Positions 12,429-24,944 of a stretch of 64,000 nucleotides of DNA are shown here, piece by piece. Position numbers and translations under genes: made by a program. How positions within the stretch are numbered: the first letter of the stretch is position 1; every line of letters begins with the position of its first letter. The notes beneath the pieces are model-generated. The model had not been told where the DNA came from. It did not search any database and saw nothing but the letters and a program-made list of their open reading frames with translations. This DNA is from Thamnidium elegans (taxonomy: Eukaryota; Mucoromycota; Mucoromycetes; Mucorales; Mucoraceae), in the NCBI GenBank assembly GCA_025201345.1, contig JAIXMG010000013.1, forward strand, positions 1 to 64,000. Reading direction: 5' to 3'.

Positions 12429-15400
12429 ATGACTGAGAAAACCGAAACATACGAGGTCGTTTCTGATCAACCTGTTGCTCAAAAGGCCAACATTTCAGGC
12501 AACCTTACATCTTTAACTGTCGAAGAACTCTATGACAAAGACAAATTTGATTTATCCACTATGGAACCTGGAGATATCTTTGAACTTTTACAGTACGTAA
12601 CTATATTTTTTTTTTTTTTACTTTTTTATAATTCCCCCTTTTCCCCTTTTATTCTTTATCTTCTATTTTAATTGCTCCTTACCATCAAAAAGAACCCCCT
12701 TTATTTTTTTCTTTATCTTTTTTTTTTTATGATAAGAAAAATTAATAATTGGAGTTTTTTTTTTTTTTTTTTTCTTTTTTGACGTACCTTGATAAGTTTC
12801 ACAAAAAAGAAAAAAAAATTGATGGGGGTTGCAAATTGTTTATTTTTAGAAGTTTAAAAATTTTCGATTTTTTTGTACTAACGTCACATTTTTTTTCTTA
12901 ACCCTGTAGAACATCATCTGATGGTTTAACTTCCGAAGAAGCTGCCCGTCGTGTTGAAAAGTTTGGTCACAATAAGCTCGAAGTCAGAGAAGTCAATCCT
13001 CTCCTCCAATTCTTGGGTTTCATGTGGAATCCTCTTTCTTGGGTTATGGAAGCCGCTGCTATTGTTTCTATTGCTTTAGCTAACGGTGACGGTCAACCCC
13101 CAGATTATCCTGATTTCATTGGTATTGTTCTCTTATTGATTGCAAATGCCACTATTGGTTTCCTCGAAGAACGTCAAGCTGGTAACGCCGTCAAGGCTTT
13201 AATGGCTTCTTTAGCCCCCGAATGTAAGGTGAGACGTAGCGGTGAATGGAAGACTTTGGAAGCTGCTGAATTAGTTCCTGGTGATATCATCAGTATCAAA
13301 CTTGGTGATGTTGTTCCTGCTGATGGTCGTCTTATTGCTGCTCACGGTGAGGTCTCTATTGATCAAGCTGCTCTTACTGGTGAATCTTTGCCTACTTCCA
13401 AGGAAGCTGGTGATGAAGTCTTTTCTGGTTCTACTGTCAAGCAAGGTGAAGCTGAAGCTATCGTGATCGGTACTGGTACCAATACTTTCTTTGGTCGTGC
13501 CGCTAAATTGGTTGGTGACGCTGGTGACGATGTTGGTCATTTACAAACCATTCTTGCCAAGATTGGTAACTTCTGTCTCTGTACTATCTCTCTCTTTGTC
13601 TTGGTCGAAATCCTTGTCATGTATCCTGCTTTCCATTACAGATACAGAAAGGGTATTGATAACATCCTTGTCTTGCTCATTGGTGGTATTCCCATCGCCA
13701 TGCCTACCGTCTTGTCCGTTACTCTCGCTATTGGTGCTAAGCAACTCGCTGAACACAAGGCTATCGTTACCCGTATCACTGCTATTGAAGAAATGGCTGC
13801 CGTTACCATCTTATGTTCCGATAAGACCGGTACCCTTACTTTGAACAAGTTGATTGTTGATAAGCCTACCATCAAGAGTTACTCTGAAATCACCGGTGAT
13901 GAAATCATTCAATTGTCTGCTTATGCTTGTCGTCAAGAAAACCAAGATGCTATCGATTTCTGTATCGTCAACTCTTTGCCCGACCCCAAGCTCTCTCGTG
14001 ATGGTATTGAGGAATTAGAATTCAAGCCTTTCAACCCTGTTGTCAAGCGTACCGAAATTACTTACAGACGCAAGTCAGATGGTGCCGTTTTGCGTGTCAC
14101 CAAGGGTATGTCTCACACTATTTTGGATCTCTGTTCTCGTGAAAAGACCGAAGAGCAAATTAAGGCTCTTAACGATGATGTTGATGAGTTCGCTCGTCGT
14201 GGTCTCCGTGCTCTTGCTGTTGCTGTGGATGAAGTCCCCTCCGGTACCGTTGATGGTGAAGGTCGTGGTTTCAGACTCGTCGGTCTCTTGCCTATTTACG
14301 ATCCTCCTAGATCTGATACCAAGGAAACCATTGATCGTGCTATTGCTCTCGGTATCTCCGTCAAGATGATTACTGGTGATCAATTGGCTATTGGTAAGGA
14401 AACCGGTCGTCGTCTCGGTATGGGTGATAACATGTATTTGTCAAAGACCTTAAAGGATGGTCCTCCTCCTGGTTCTGGTTATGCTGATGTCAACGAGATG
14501 GTCTTGCAATGTGATGGTTTCGCTGGTGTCTACCCTGAACACAAGTATGAAATTGTCGAACGTCTTCAAGCTATGGGTCATATGACTGCCATGACTGGTG
14601 ATGGTGTCAACGATGCTCCCGCTCTTTCTAAGGCTAACGTCGGTATTGCTGTTGCTGATGCCACCGATGCCGCTCGTTCTGCTGCTGATATTGTCTTGAC
14701 CGAACCCGGTCTTTCCGTTATTATTGAAGCCATTATTGGTTCTCGTCAAATTTTCCAACGTATGCGTAACTACTCCATCTATACTTGTTCCGTTACCATT
14801 CGTGTTGTTGTCGGTTTCGCCATCTTGGTCTTTGCTTTCAAATTCAACTTCCCTCCCTTCATGATCTTGATTCTTGCTATTTTGAACGATGGTACTATCA
14901 TGACTATTTCTACCGATCGCGTCAAGCCTTCTCCTTACCCTGATTCTTGGAACCTCCGTGAAATTTTCACCTATGCTATTATCTACGGTATCTACTTGAC
15001 TGCCTCTACTGTTGTCTTCTTTGCTGTTATCATTCACACCAACTTCTTCGAGTCTAACTGGACTCTCCCCGATACCACCGTTGACGGTATTCCTAAGGAA
15101 GTTAACCACGGTATTTATCACTCTGTTATCTATCTTCAAGTTTCCACTATTTCTCAAGCCTTGATTTTCGTTACCCGTTCTCGTGGTTTCTTCTTCTCTG
15201 AACGTCCCTCTGTCATGTTGATGGGTGCTTTCATTGTCGCTCAATTGTGTTCTACTTTCATTGCTGTCTATGCTGACTGGCCTTTCACCGAGATCATCGG
15301 TTGTGGTTGGAAGTGGGCTGGTATCGTCTGGATCTGGAACATCGTTTGGTTCCTCCCCATGGATTTCATCAAGTTCGGTATGCGTGCTGCTTTCGAGCCC

Positions 15401-15715
15401 ACCAACAACTTGAGAGAATCAAAGACCCCCATGGCCGGTCAATCTCGTCGTGCTTCTGCTATCTCCGGTACCTCTTCTGCTCGTTACTATGCTAACCGTA
15501 CCAAGTCTCTCAAGTCTATGGAGCGTCCCCAAAACTTTGGTAAGAAGCTCCTTGGTATGAACAAGAAGATGTCCATGGATGCTAAGGAAATGCGTCGTTT
15601 CTCCTCTGTTCAGGTAATTTAATTATTTTTTTATTTTTATTTTTAACTTGATATTAACTCTTTTTTTTTTTCTTAATAGACTAACCATGCTGCTCAAGTG
15701 TTGAACTCCAACTAA
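12429..15715 (+). CDS. PMA1: Plasma-membrane H+-transporting P-type ATPase
   Basis: Three exons: 12429-12592, 12910-15613 and 15680-15715, giving 967 residues; the last exon encodes only 11 residues. It is a P3A ATPase that pumps protons out across the plasma membrane and energises secondary transport. Visible landmarks are LTGES (actuator), the phosphorylation motif CSDKTGTLT with Asp at about residue 359, MITGDQ, and the hinge TGDGVNDAPAL. The C-terminal tail is Ser/Arg-rich (RRASAIS, RTKSLKSMERPQ), in the place of the fungal autoinhibitory domain controlled by phosphorylation. Length matches fungal family members. Both introns keep frame (CA|A Gln; after CAG). Codon use is strongly biased to GGT, GCT, AAG, ATC and TTC, unlike most neighbours, which points to high expression. 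Confidence 0.97.
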
Positions 15716-17164
15716 TTTCCCTTTTTTTTTTTTAAAAAAAAAAAACTACACCCTTTCCTCATACTTTTGTTATTATATTTAGACCTAATTTTTTTTCTCT
15801 TCATTTAATTTGATAAACAAAAAAAAAAAAAAATTAAATTGTCGCTTGTTTATTAAAATAAATATGCTTGTCTTGTTTTTTCCCTTTTTTTTTTTTTCTA
15901 TTACATCAAATCTACCACTTCCTTGTTTTTATTTTTATACCATTATTAAAACAATCTGTAAAAAATATATATACGTTTCCTCTTTCCTTTTTTCGTTTTT
16001 TTTTTTTTGTAGATCAAAAAGTTTATCACTTTACAGGGAAAAACAGGGTTTACTATTCTAGTTTTCTGTCACCAATTTTTTTTTTTTTTTTTCAACCTTG
16101 TTTTTAAAAAAAGATGGGCCAACATAATTAAAAAGCCTCTGGTCGTGAATTTAAAAAATTGGTGTGTAGTAATAGGTTTACTTGCATTTCACCACCAGCT
16201 AGAGATTATCGTCTAATTAGCTTGCATGCGTTTGTAGTACTCAATCTAAAGTTTATTAATGGATGTAACTTTGTCTTGCGGAATTACACTTATTCTGCAA
16301 GAAAGAAAAAAAAGTTTTTTTCCCACCCTTTTTTTTTAAAAAAGTGGTTAAAGTTTACACTAGAAGAAAAAAAAAACGTCAATTGACATTCTCTCCAGCA
16401 AAAAAACTCAGATGTGAAACACACGTTTGTTTACTAAAATGTTATCCCTCGTATTATCTTTTCCCGAAATACAGCCAATTAAAAATATATTAAAACGAGA
16501 CCTCTTCAAGGCCGGTAAATCTTTTTACTTTTTTCCCGTAAAAAAAGATAAGAACTTGGGTCTCTGCCCCTGATTTCAAAAACGTAATGTATCACATTTT
16601 TTTTTTTTCGTGATCTCAACAAGTTTTAATAGATCGAGGACTATAATCGATCCTATCGATACCGGCCAAAAAAAAAAAAAAAAGCTAAGCACATTAAAGC
16701 CTATATTTGGCATTTCACTTGCCTGCTTATTTCTTTTGCCTCTAGTAATTGTTCCCGCTTTTTCAATACTCAATTACCACCTAATTTAACTAAAATTTTT
16801 TTCCCTATCTTTTTTTTTTTAAAAAAAAAAAATTCTGAATTGTAATTATTTTAAACCTTGAAAAAACTAAATCGTATTATAGAATGCCTGGAAATATAAC
16901 TTTATATATATAAAAATTAACGGACATGTGTATTTAGTAAACTGTTCATTTACCAATAAAAGCTTTTGTATATATTATTGCTTTACCAATGAAAGCTTTT
17001 ATTTAAACGGTAATTCAATATTTCCCAATTATATTTGTTTTTTTTAAAAAGGAGCTATAGCAGCTGCAAAAAAAAAACCCTGTTACCCTCGAAATCTCTT
17101 TAATACCAGACTTCTTTTTTTTTTTTAAAAAAAAAAGGAGGGGATAGCAGTAGTTTTAAGAGAA

Positions 17165-17196
<32 letters not shown>

Positions 17197-18600
17197 GTGA
17201 ATTATCATTTATACAGAAAAAGGTACACTTCTTTTTGTTGTACTTGGGAGTAGAGTATAGACTATAGATTTTGTTAGTTTCAACTAGTTTTTTAAATGAT
17301 AGACGAGATATCTGTACTATTACGATTTACCCGAGTACCCAATAAAAAAAATTCAAGATGGGTTTCGTCACTTTCACGTTCAATCATGGCCCTTTGAACA
17401 CAGGTTATATTTTAAACGACCATACAACGTATTTATTTTAAAAACCAAGTGATACGGTTCTAGCGTACCTGAATAGACTCCTATACGCAAAAAGATGTTT
17501 CACTAAATGCTTCCCCTCTCTCCTTTTTTTTTTCCAACTAAAAAAAAAAAAAGGTACAAATCTGATTTGCGTAATAGATCACCCAAAAGCTTTGTTAACA
17601 AAAAAAAAAAAAAGCGGGTGCACATTTTTTAATTTTAGCGCTTATTGTCTTGTGGGTGTTATAAAACACGGAAGCGACGAGTTATATACGGAACTGAAAA
17701 GCTATTAATATCTCTCGTTTGGGTGTAGGTTCATGCCTTTCATCCACTAAGGCGTCAGCGTAATAAAGTCATTACCCTTACATATCAATCTGTTGTGAGA
17801 CCCCCAAAATTATGTTGCGGAGAAGATTACACATGTATTGTGTTTAAAATGATTTACTGCTTTTAGGAGTTTCATCATCCGTGACACTAAAAATATGCAG
17901 TTCTTGAAATTATATAAACGTTTTTTATACAAGTGAGGATCACAAAAGTTACATCATTCTAAAAGAAGGTAAATATACGATCTACCTTGTTTTAGATATG
18001 GGAAATATATATTCCCCAGAATACAAAATATTTGATAGACTTGGTACCTGATGTACAAGGGAGAAAAAAATATACATATATATATATATATATATATTTG
18101 TGTCCATATACAAGTTTAGCATTATCTTGTAACACGATACCTCATGTAGATCTCCAAAAATGAATTTTTACTGTGCTAATGGGATTTTTTAAAATCCAAT
18201 TGGCGGATTTCAGATCTTTCTGTACTGTGTACTACTTGTTCATATATTCTTCGATGCTTTTTTTTTGTCGAGTAAAGTGTTCATAATATAGTCAGGAACT
18301 CACTTCAAAGAAATAAATAAATAATATAAACAAGTTTGTATAAAAAATGATTAAATAGATCGCATGAGCAAATAAATCTCCTTATTTTATCATTTATGTG
18401 CGCGTATTTTAAACGAGCTTATATCTCATATTCTGCTTTTTTTTTTTAGCATTTTTTCTTTTATGTTTGTACAAATAGACACTATTCAAAACAGCTGTCG
18501 TGTGCAGGAGCTCTTGTTACGAGCATTCAAATGTGGTCCACATGAATGTAATATCGTAAAGTTATCTGTAAGTTCTCCTTAATATAAAGAGAAGAGAGAT
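15716..18600. other. Gene-poor region
   Basis: No supportable gene. It contains several T-run/A-run junctions (about 15722-15745, 16811-16832, 17112-17136), an AG microsatellite (about 17159-17197) and a tandem pair of accaat(a/g)aaagctttt near 16952 and 16985. Confidence 0.55.
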
Positions 18601-18601
18601 T

Positions 18602-19282
18602 GTGGAGGAGAAAGTTGGATGCTGCCGAAAGATTGACTGATATAGCTGCGGAAATATCTCACCAAGCTAAACGGTGCCACGCCGCTATTGATTCATCATT
18701 TAGTGATTCCCCGGTTCTGCATCCAACCGCTACTATTAATGAAAATTGCAAACCTATTTGATTACTAGGTAGGCATTGAATAAAATTCAAAACGAAAAAA
18801 AAAAAACTACATCTAACCGGCTTTAACATAGTCGACTTTACGGAACTCGGAGTTTTTTCTTTGTTTGATCAAAGTTTAGACGCTACTTCCTTTGAAAAAC
18901 TTCAAGAGCCAAAAGAGCAAACTTGGCTCCCGGAAGAACATTGTGCCAAATTATTAAAAACATTGAAAAAGTCGACCAAGATCACCAAGATATGATTATC
19001 GCTGTTAGGACGCCAATTAACTTTAAGCCATACAAAAATCGTGATTTGCGAGCTGTCGAAGTAATCACCTTTGTCGTTCCAATGATCATCATTTCTTCTA
19101 ATAATGTCCCTTTTGATATAACTCCTTTTAGTATATCACCTTCTTCGGATATTCTTTATATATTCTTATACCTCCCTTCCCCATACAACCCACGTAAAAA
19201 AAAAAATATGTATTTCCCAAAACTAGCCCAGTTTTTTTTTTTTTTTTTTAAAATTATTTCCCAATTCTGGGATAATATTTAA
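18602..19282 (+). pseudogene. Probable decayed coding sequence, family unknown
   Basis: A 50-codon open stretch (about 18602-18760) with balanced, non-AT-biased composition (contains AAERLTDIAAEI and HQAKRCHAAID) ends at a stop. About 160 bp later, after an A-run and intron-like sequence, two overlapping frames continue (about 18855-18975, with EPKEQTWLPEEHC, and 18923-19282, with HQDMIIAVRTP). The helical, charged character suggests real protein ancestry, but no frame runs through and no start is obvious. I cannot name the family. Confidence 0.3.
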
Positions 19283-20834
19283 TTTCCTTATATCGACTTA
19301 TCAGAAAAACTCGGTCCGTATAGAGTTATTTTTTTGTTTGTTTATACGGAAAGACTTTCGTTTTTTTTGTTTTTTGTTTTGTTAAAAAGTTATCTCGCGT
19401 AATTTACTTTCCGTTTTTCGTAATAAAAGGATATTAATCGTAAAGATCAATATATTACGTATGCAAACCTCTCAGCATTTCTATTCCCTTTTTTGAAACT
19501 TTTTTCTTTGTATTACAATAGATTCATTATCCAATGTTAATCGATCATTAAATTTTGAGGCATTTTTTTTTGCTCACCTAAACAACCCATGTTTGGAATA
19601 AAGTCTACTAATCAGATAGGTTACTCGGTTGGTAGTAACATGATACTTGTGTACACTTTTACAGCCAAGCCCTTTTTTGGTTGCAGAAATTTTCCTGATT
19701 ATAATTATCGGGTACACTACCATATTTACAAACAAAGAAGGGAGAGAAATTATAGGTTTCTTTAGTTTGTTTTTCCGGGTCCGTCCCCCCCCCCTCCCTT
19801 TTTTTTTAGAAAAAGAGGAATTGTCAATGTTTACTTTTCTTTTTTTTAAAAAAAAATAGTTTCTTTTAACTTTAAACCAACCGGAAAATTATTTTATAAT
19901 ATATAGAATAGGTTTCTTTTTACTTTTTTACTCTCTGGGTAACACGAAATAAAGAGAACCTAAAAACTCGAGGAGGGGTGGTGTCATCATTCGGAAGAAC
20001 AAATTTGCCCTGTATATTATTTCTATACATGGTGCGTGTGAGAGAAGTCAAAGAACTTTATTTTTAAGTGTTTAATTCTATTGTTTGTAATTAACAAATA
20101 TTAATATATATGTAAAAAAAGAACGGGTATTTTTTTTTATCGACGTACGAGTTACAAACATGTTTTATTAAAAAAGGTAAATACCAAAATTAGGCATATA
20201 AATCAATGAGTGTACCTAATGACTTATTTAGACATCAATTGTTGAACTCCCCCCTTTTTTTTTAATTGTCATTTTTATGAAAATTTCACTTGAAAATTAT
20301 TATTCTTGTAATTGGAAATTCTAGTGCTCACAACATTTACATGTGAAACCATGATTAGTTATTCGTACAGAATTTCACAAAAATAGTAATACTATCTATC
20401 TGATGATGAAAGAAATTTAAGAACACGTTTCGTTATAGATTACGCTTCTAATCAATTGAAGAACTGATAAGATAGCTACGGGATATAGGACGCATGACTC
20501 TTTTATTGACTTTATATGCTTATTAATAAACTTAAAATCGTATATACATATATATGCATGGGATTCATTCCTTTATAGTTTAAAATACAAAGTTCTTTTA
20601 AAAGCTACTGCCAATTTATATATTTTTACCAAAAATATTAACTCACCATTTAAGTACTTTAATTGTTGCCCAGATAATTGAAAAGAAACTAGCCGTAGTT
20701 AATGTATTCGGAGAACCTTTTTGTAATACAACACACACACACACCTGTATCGTCAAGATACTTTGTGCCTCCATAATGAAAAAAAAAGTGGTACTTCCGA
20801 CTTTTTTTTTTGTCTAGATGTTCCCCAGTCTTAC

Positions 20835-20869
<35 letters not shown>

Positions 20870-22616
20870 GTATAAACTGGGATAATCAAGGTTTTCTTAT
20901 TTAACAAAATAAAAATAAATACTATTATCTTTAAAATGAAAACTCTTGTCATATCCTTGCCGGGAAAAAAGAGAATTAAACCAAGAGTTTTGTTAAAAGA
21001 GCTTGTGTTCCAAACCTATGCAATAGTAGTAGTAGTAGTAGTTTTCCTCTTCTCTACATATACATTCAAGGCTATAAATAGCACCTGGAATAAGTATTTG
21101 CTTCCTCTCCGCCCTTTTTTTTTTCAGTACGTCTTTTTGTAATATAAATTCTAGTATTGTAAATACTAAAAAAAATAAATCAGTATAAGCGTTTAATATA
21201 TACCATCATCTCAATCCCTTTTTCATTATATTTGTTTCATTTTTTTTTTATATAAAATGCTAGAGACTTATTTTAGTAGTACATGTTACATGCAGTGAGT
21301 ATGTCAAGATGGGGGACGACGTATTTTTATTCTGTATACAGCACATGGTTTATGACGTGTTTACCGAAAAACCCATTATTTACTAAATGTAGCCATATAT
21401 ATTACACTTGAAAAATGGTTTTGGTTTAAACTGCTATGATGCCCGTAAATGTATTGAGCGGTAAAGTTGCTTAGACAGCTGATGTTTTACTTTCGATCAA
21501 CTTTTTCAGAACTATTTGGTTCAAAACTAATCAAGTTGAAGGGTTTTAAAAAAAATGGAATGTCTTTTACATCACTTCAGTATTTTGTTTCAAGTTACTT
21601 ACATTGCATTATAGATTCTTTTTTTTAAAGGTCCTCGTCGCACATGGTATCCGTTTTTCCGTTTGTATATAATTTATTTTGTAGTTTGTCATTTATAAAT
21701 CTTATACACCTTTACGTAGTGCCTTTTTTTTTTTCTCTCGTACGGTTTTTTTCATAGTCGGAACGAACTTATTCCGAATAGCAAGTCAAGCGAGAAAAGA
21801 CGGGTTTATGTGAACTTAACATGTAATTGAGTTAGTATACAATATGACCGGTATGTTCTAATTTTGTATGCATTGCATTCGTTACATGTATATATGTATA
21901 TATATATATAGAACTTTCTATTCTTGAGTTTTATCTTAATTTGTTCAGTTAACCGAGTATTGTACTTTGTTTTAAAGAAAAGTGTCAGTTTTATGCATAA
22001 TGGGAACCTATGACTACAATCAAAGAAAAAAAAAAAAAAAAAAAACGCTCTCTGTAACAGAAAGGTAATTTTATCGGTAAAAAAAGAGTTACGGGAGGTT
22101 TCTTTTTGGTATCCTTGGTTTTCCGGTGATTGCATTAATTTTAGTTTTTTCTACTATAAAGTTCTTTCGTATTTTATCAGTATTATATCTTGCAATTTTA
22201 ATAGGTTGATTATCAATTTCCTCCTTGGTTTTTTACTTTTTAGTCGATCTCAAAAATAAAATAAAAAATCATTTAGTGATGTAATAGCTGTCAATCACAT
22301 AGAAGATGAAAGAACTATATACATCATTCGTCGTGTTCCTTTTTATAACCATAAGACGTATCTTGGTTGTTTTTTTAACAGTTACATATTTACAAGATTA
22401 TTTTTTTTTCCATATAGTCTTGAACGAAATACTTGTATTGTAAATACTAACGCAATTAGTCTAATAGAGAAGATTATGATACGTGTTTTTTTTTGAGATT
22501 GGATGTATTTTAAATCATTCTAATTTTATTAAAAAAGTAGCATACTTATTTCGATCGACGCATTTTTTGCAGGATAAAGGGGATATACCGTCATAATAAA
22601 GTAGTAGTAATGCATA
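19283..22616. other. Gene-poor region
   Basis: No gene supported on either strand. AT-rich with long A/T runs (for example A31 near 20836-20866) and TA repeats near 21893-21910. Confidence 0.5.
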
Positions 22617-23345
22617 TCAATTGAATTCTACTCTCAATTTTTTTTCTTTAAAAAAGTACATATTCATAGAAGGCATTACTTGGGGACGGGAAAGCGTTGT
22701 ATTCATCATATCAGACTTGCATGTTATTATTGAGCTATTATCAATATACAATTTTGTGTTTGTAGACGGGGTGAAATGCGTAGTGGTAGGTCCAATATTA
22801 ACAGAAATGATATCAAGACGGATACTAGAGGTAACCAGGGAATTACAAGTTCGTAAACCAATAGTTAGTTTCATACTTGTCGGCGTTCGTGGTGAGCATC
22901 AAGCAAAGTATCACATGGATACGGCTCGATAGTATTAAGTAAAGCAGCATTCGACTCTTCTACAAGTATGGTTCCAGCTGGTAGCTGTGACATGCAATAT
23001 CTTAACTGTCAGTTTTGATTTAATATGCTGGTTATTTCATCTGTAACCTCCGTATGAAGAGTATTTGCAAGTTGTTTGAAGGCATGACTAAAGGAAGAAA
23101 ATATTAGTTAGTATATGTAAAACATCGATACATTTTAGCCACCTAGTAAATTTTAAGTACTTAATAAAGTAATCAGTATCTACTTTATTGGTTTCTTCTT
23201 TGGAGTGGTTATCATCCGCGGAGCCGCCATACCACACACCAGTTGTTTGCTTTTTTGACGATAATATCGAAGCAATTTCAGGTGATGTTAGCATACCGTA
23301 TTGCATGTTATCATGATAATATATGATAGAGGCCCACCAGCCCAA
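22617..23345 (-). pseudogene. Decayed intron-containing gene, family unknown
   Basis: On the minus strand an upstream frame (23161-23345) continues in frame across a clear intron (23088-23160: GTACTT donor, CTAACTAAT branch site, TTTAG acceptor) into an exon that reads NHAFKQLANTLHTEV and so on. That exon meets an in-frame TGA (23009-23011), resumes in the same frame (LRYCMSQLPAGT, EESNAALLNTIEPYP), then shifts frame near 22875 and continues to 22617. The frame-preserving intron argues that this was once a gene; the stop and the frameshift argue that it is now dead. Family not recognised. Confidence 0.4.
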
Positions 23346-23677
23346 TTTTTACCAACATAATCTTGTCTTCTTGAGTTGTTTTATCTGCGGTGAGAGAATA
23401 TGTAGATGTCTATATAATACCACGTTGTGTGAGACGAGGTAGCTTTTTTGTTGCTGATGGTACCTCCAGTAATAGTGAAGACAGTGGGATGTGCGTAATA
23501 CTATCTTTACGTGTCTTTTCGTTAGGGGTAAATCTTGATGTACGTTCTATTTACACGTTCAGAAAAAAATTATGTAATGTATTACTTTTCACCTACCTTT
23601 ATGCACGGCGATTGCTCTAAGAGAAGAGATATATAGACTCTTTTTAAAAGTTGTACACGTATCATATAAATTATACC

Positions 23678-23712
<35 letters not shown>

Positions 23713-23875
23713 ATAATTATTAAAGGTGGAACGAATAGTAGTTTAATTTAAACATGATAAAAAGGGGAGAATTTTATATAAATCGACTCTATTTAATCAT
23801 GAATGAAAAAAAAAAAAAAAAAAACGATACATTAAAAAGATTGATAAATATATAAAAAGCAAAATGAATTTTCAT

Positions 23876-24739
23876 TTATTCATTAGTATAACCAAACACA
23901 TCTTCCTCACTTCCTGTCAATACGACAGTTTCACTTGTCAAGAAGTCGATACCCGGCAATTGTTCATTATTTCGACACATCTTCATAAAAACAGTCATAA
24001 TCCACCCACACACCTTACAATTCAATTTATTAAACGATTCCAATTTCGTGGATAGGATGGATTTTTGGATCTCAGATAACTGACTTGCTTCAATGTCAGC
24101 TTCAAATATATTGTTAGCTCGTAATTTTTCTCTGTAAGCTGGTATAAACTCGCATTGCGTATCAGGTACATAGCACAACAATAAGTTGCCAATCAAGTGC
24201 AAACTATTAAAATTAAGTCTACTGTTTTTACTAAAATGTCTTTCCAAGTAATCATCGAGTGCTGGATTTGATTGGAAATAACATTGTTTATAAGTCATCA
24301 ACACTTCTCTTTTGGTACAAGCTGCTACCAAACACAGCTTGAAGAACGCATCAGAGATACTTGAAGGTGGTGGAAACGCCTTGATCTTGTAAACTAAAGT
24401 AACTGGTAAACTAACCGAAGATTTTGATACCGTATATTGAGTTGTTTCTGGTGACACTTGTTCTAATATAGGTAAATTTGTTTGTTGATATGTTTCCTTT
24501 AATCCAGTCTCGAGTAAATCTTTATTAACTAAGTCTTGCTTGTTTCGTTCAAACCATTGTTTGGCAGATCCAGTTAGGTAATATGGCATCATAATAAATT
24601 GTTTGCGTTCGTCCCATCCGTTTGCTTCACTAAAGTATTTGAATTTACTTAACCATTCCAGAATATCTTGCGTATGTGTTCCTGAAAAAAGTGAAGGGTT
24701 GCTTGCACCGTATACTTCTGAATTTGGTGGATGTGACAT
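23876..24739 (-). CDS. Stand-alone retrotransposon Gag-like protein
   Basis: Single intact exon of 287 residues starting MSHPPNSEVYG. Residues about 17-65 look like the N-terminal part of a Ty3/metavirus-type Gag (LFSGTHTQDILEWLSKF, then a GW...YLTGSAKQWFE block), the pattern in which an aromatic-rich helix pair precedes a YLxGxAxxWF motif. The rest is divergent and I do not recognise it; there is no CCHC zinc knuckle, only a CKVC pair near the C-terminus. No protease, reverse transcriptase or integrase frame follows downstream, where sequence runs into poly(A) tracts. It lies 3' of the leucyl-tRNA synthetase gene on the same strand, about 200 bp away. It may be a domesticated gag or a recent truncated element; an intact frame in a region full of decayed elements favours retention. 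Confidence 0.65.
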   Translation of the reverse strand: MSHPPNSEVYGASNPSLFSGTHTQDILEWLSKFKYFSEANGWDERKQFIMMPYYLTGSAKQWFERNKQDLVNKDLLETGLKETYQQTNLPILEQVSPETTQYTVSKSSVSLPVTLVYKIKAFPPPSSISDAFFKLCLVAACTKREVLMTYKQCYFQSNPALDDYLERHFSKNSRLNFNSLHLIGNLLLCYVPDTQCEFIPAYREKLRANNIFEADIEASQLSEIQKSILSTKLESFNKLNCKVCGWIMTVFMKMCRNNEQLPGIDFLTSETVVLTGSEEDVFGYTNE

Positions 24740-24944
24740 AGATAAACTTCTATATTTTTTAATAAAAAAAAAAAAAGAGAGAAAAAATAGTTATAATTAA
24801 AATGTATGATGAGTTAATATTTTTTTTTAACAAGAACCGCTTATAAACTAGAATCAATCAAGAAAAAAAAAAGGGAGATAAATTCAACATACGTATTAAT
24901 AACTTAAAAAAGAAAAAAAAAAGATATATTTAAAGACATTTATT

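Noticed and set aside
14450..15244. 264-codon open frame on the minus strand inside the H+-ATPase gene
   Set aside because: It mirrors the strongly biased codons of PMA1; Asn/Asp/Ser-rich translation with no family character.
22621..22932. 103-codon plus-strand frame
   Set aside because: Its opposite strand belongs to a decayed gene with a frame-preserving intron; the plus frame has no support of its own.
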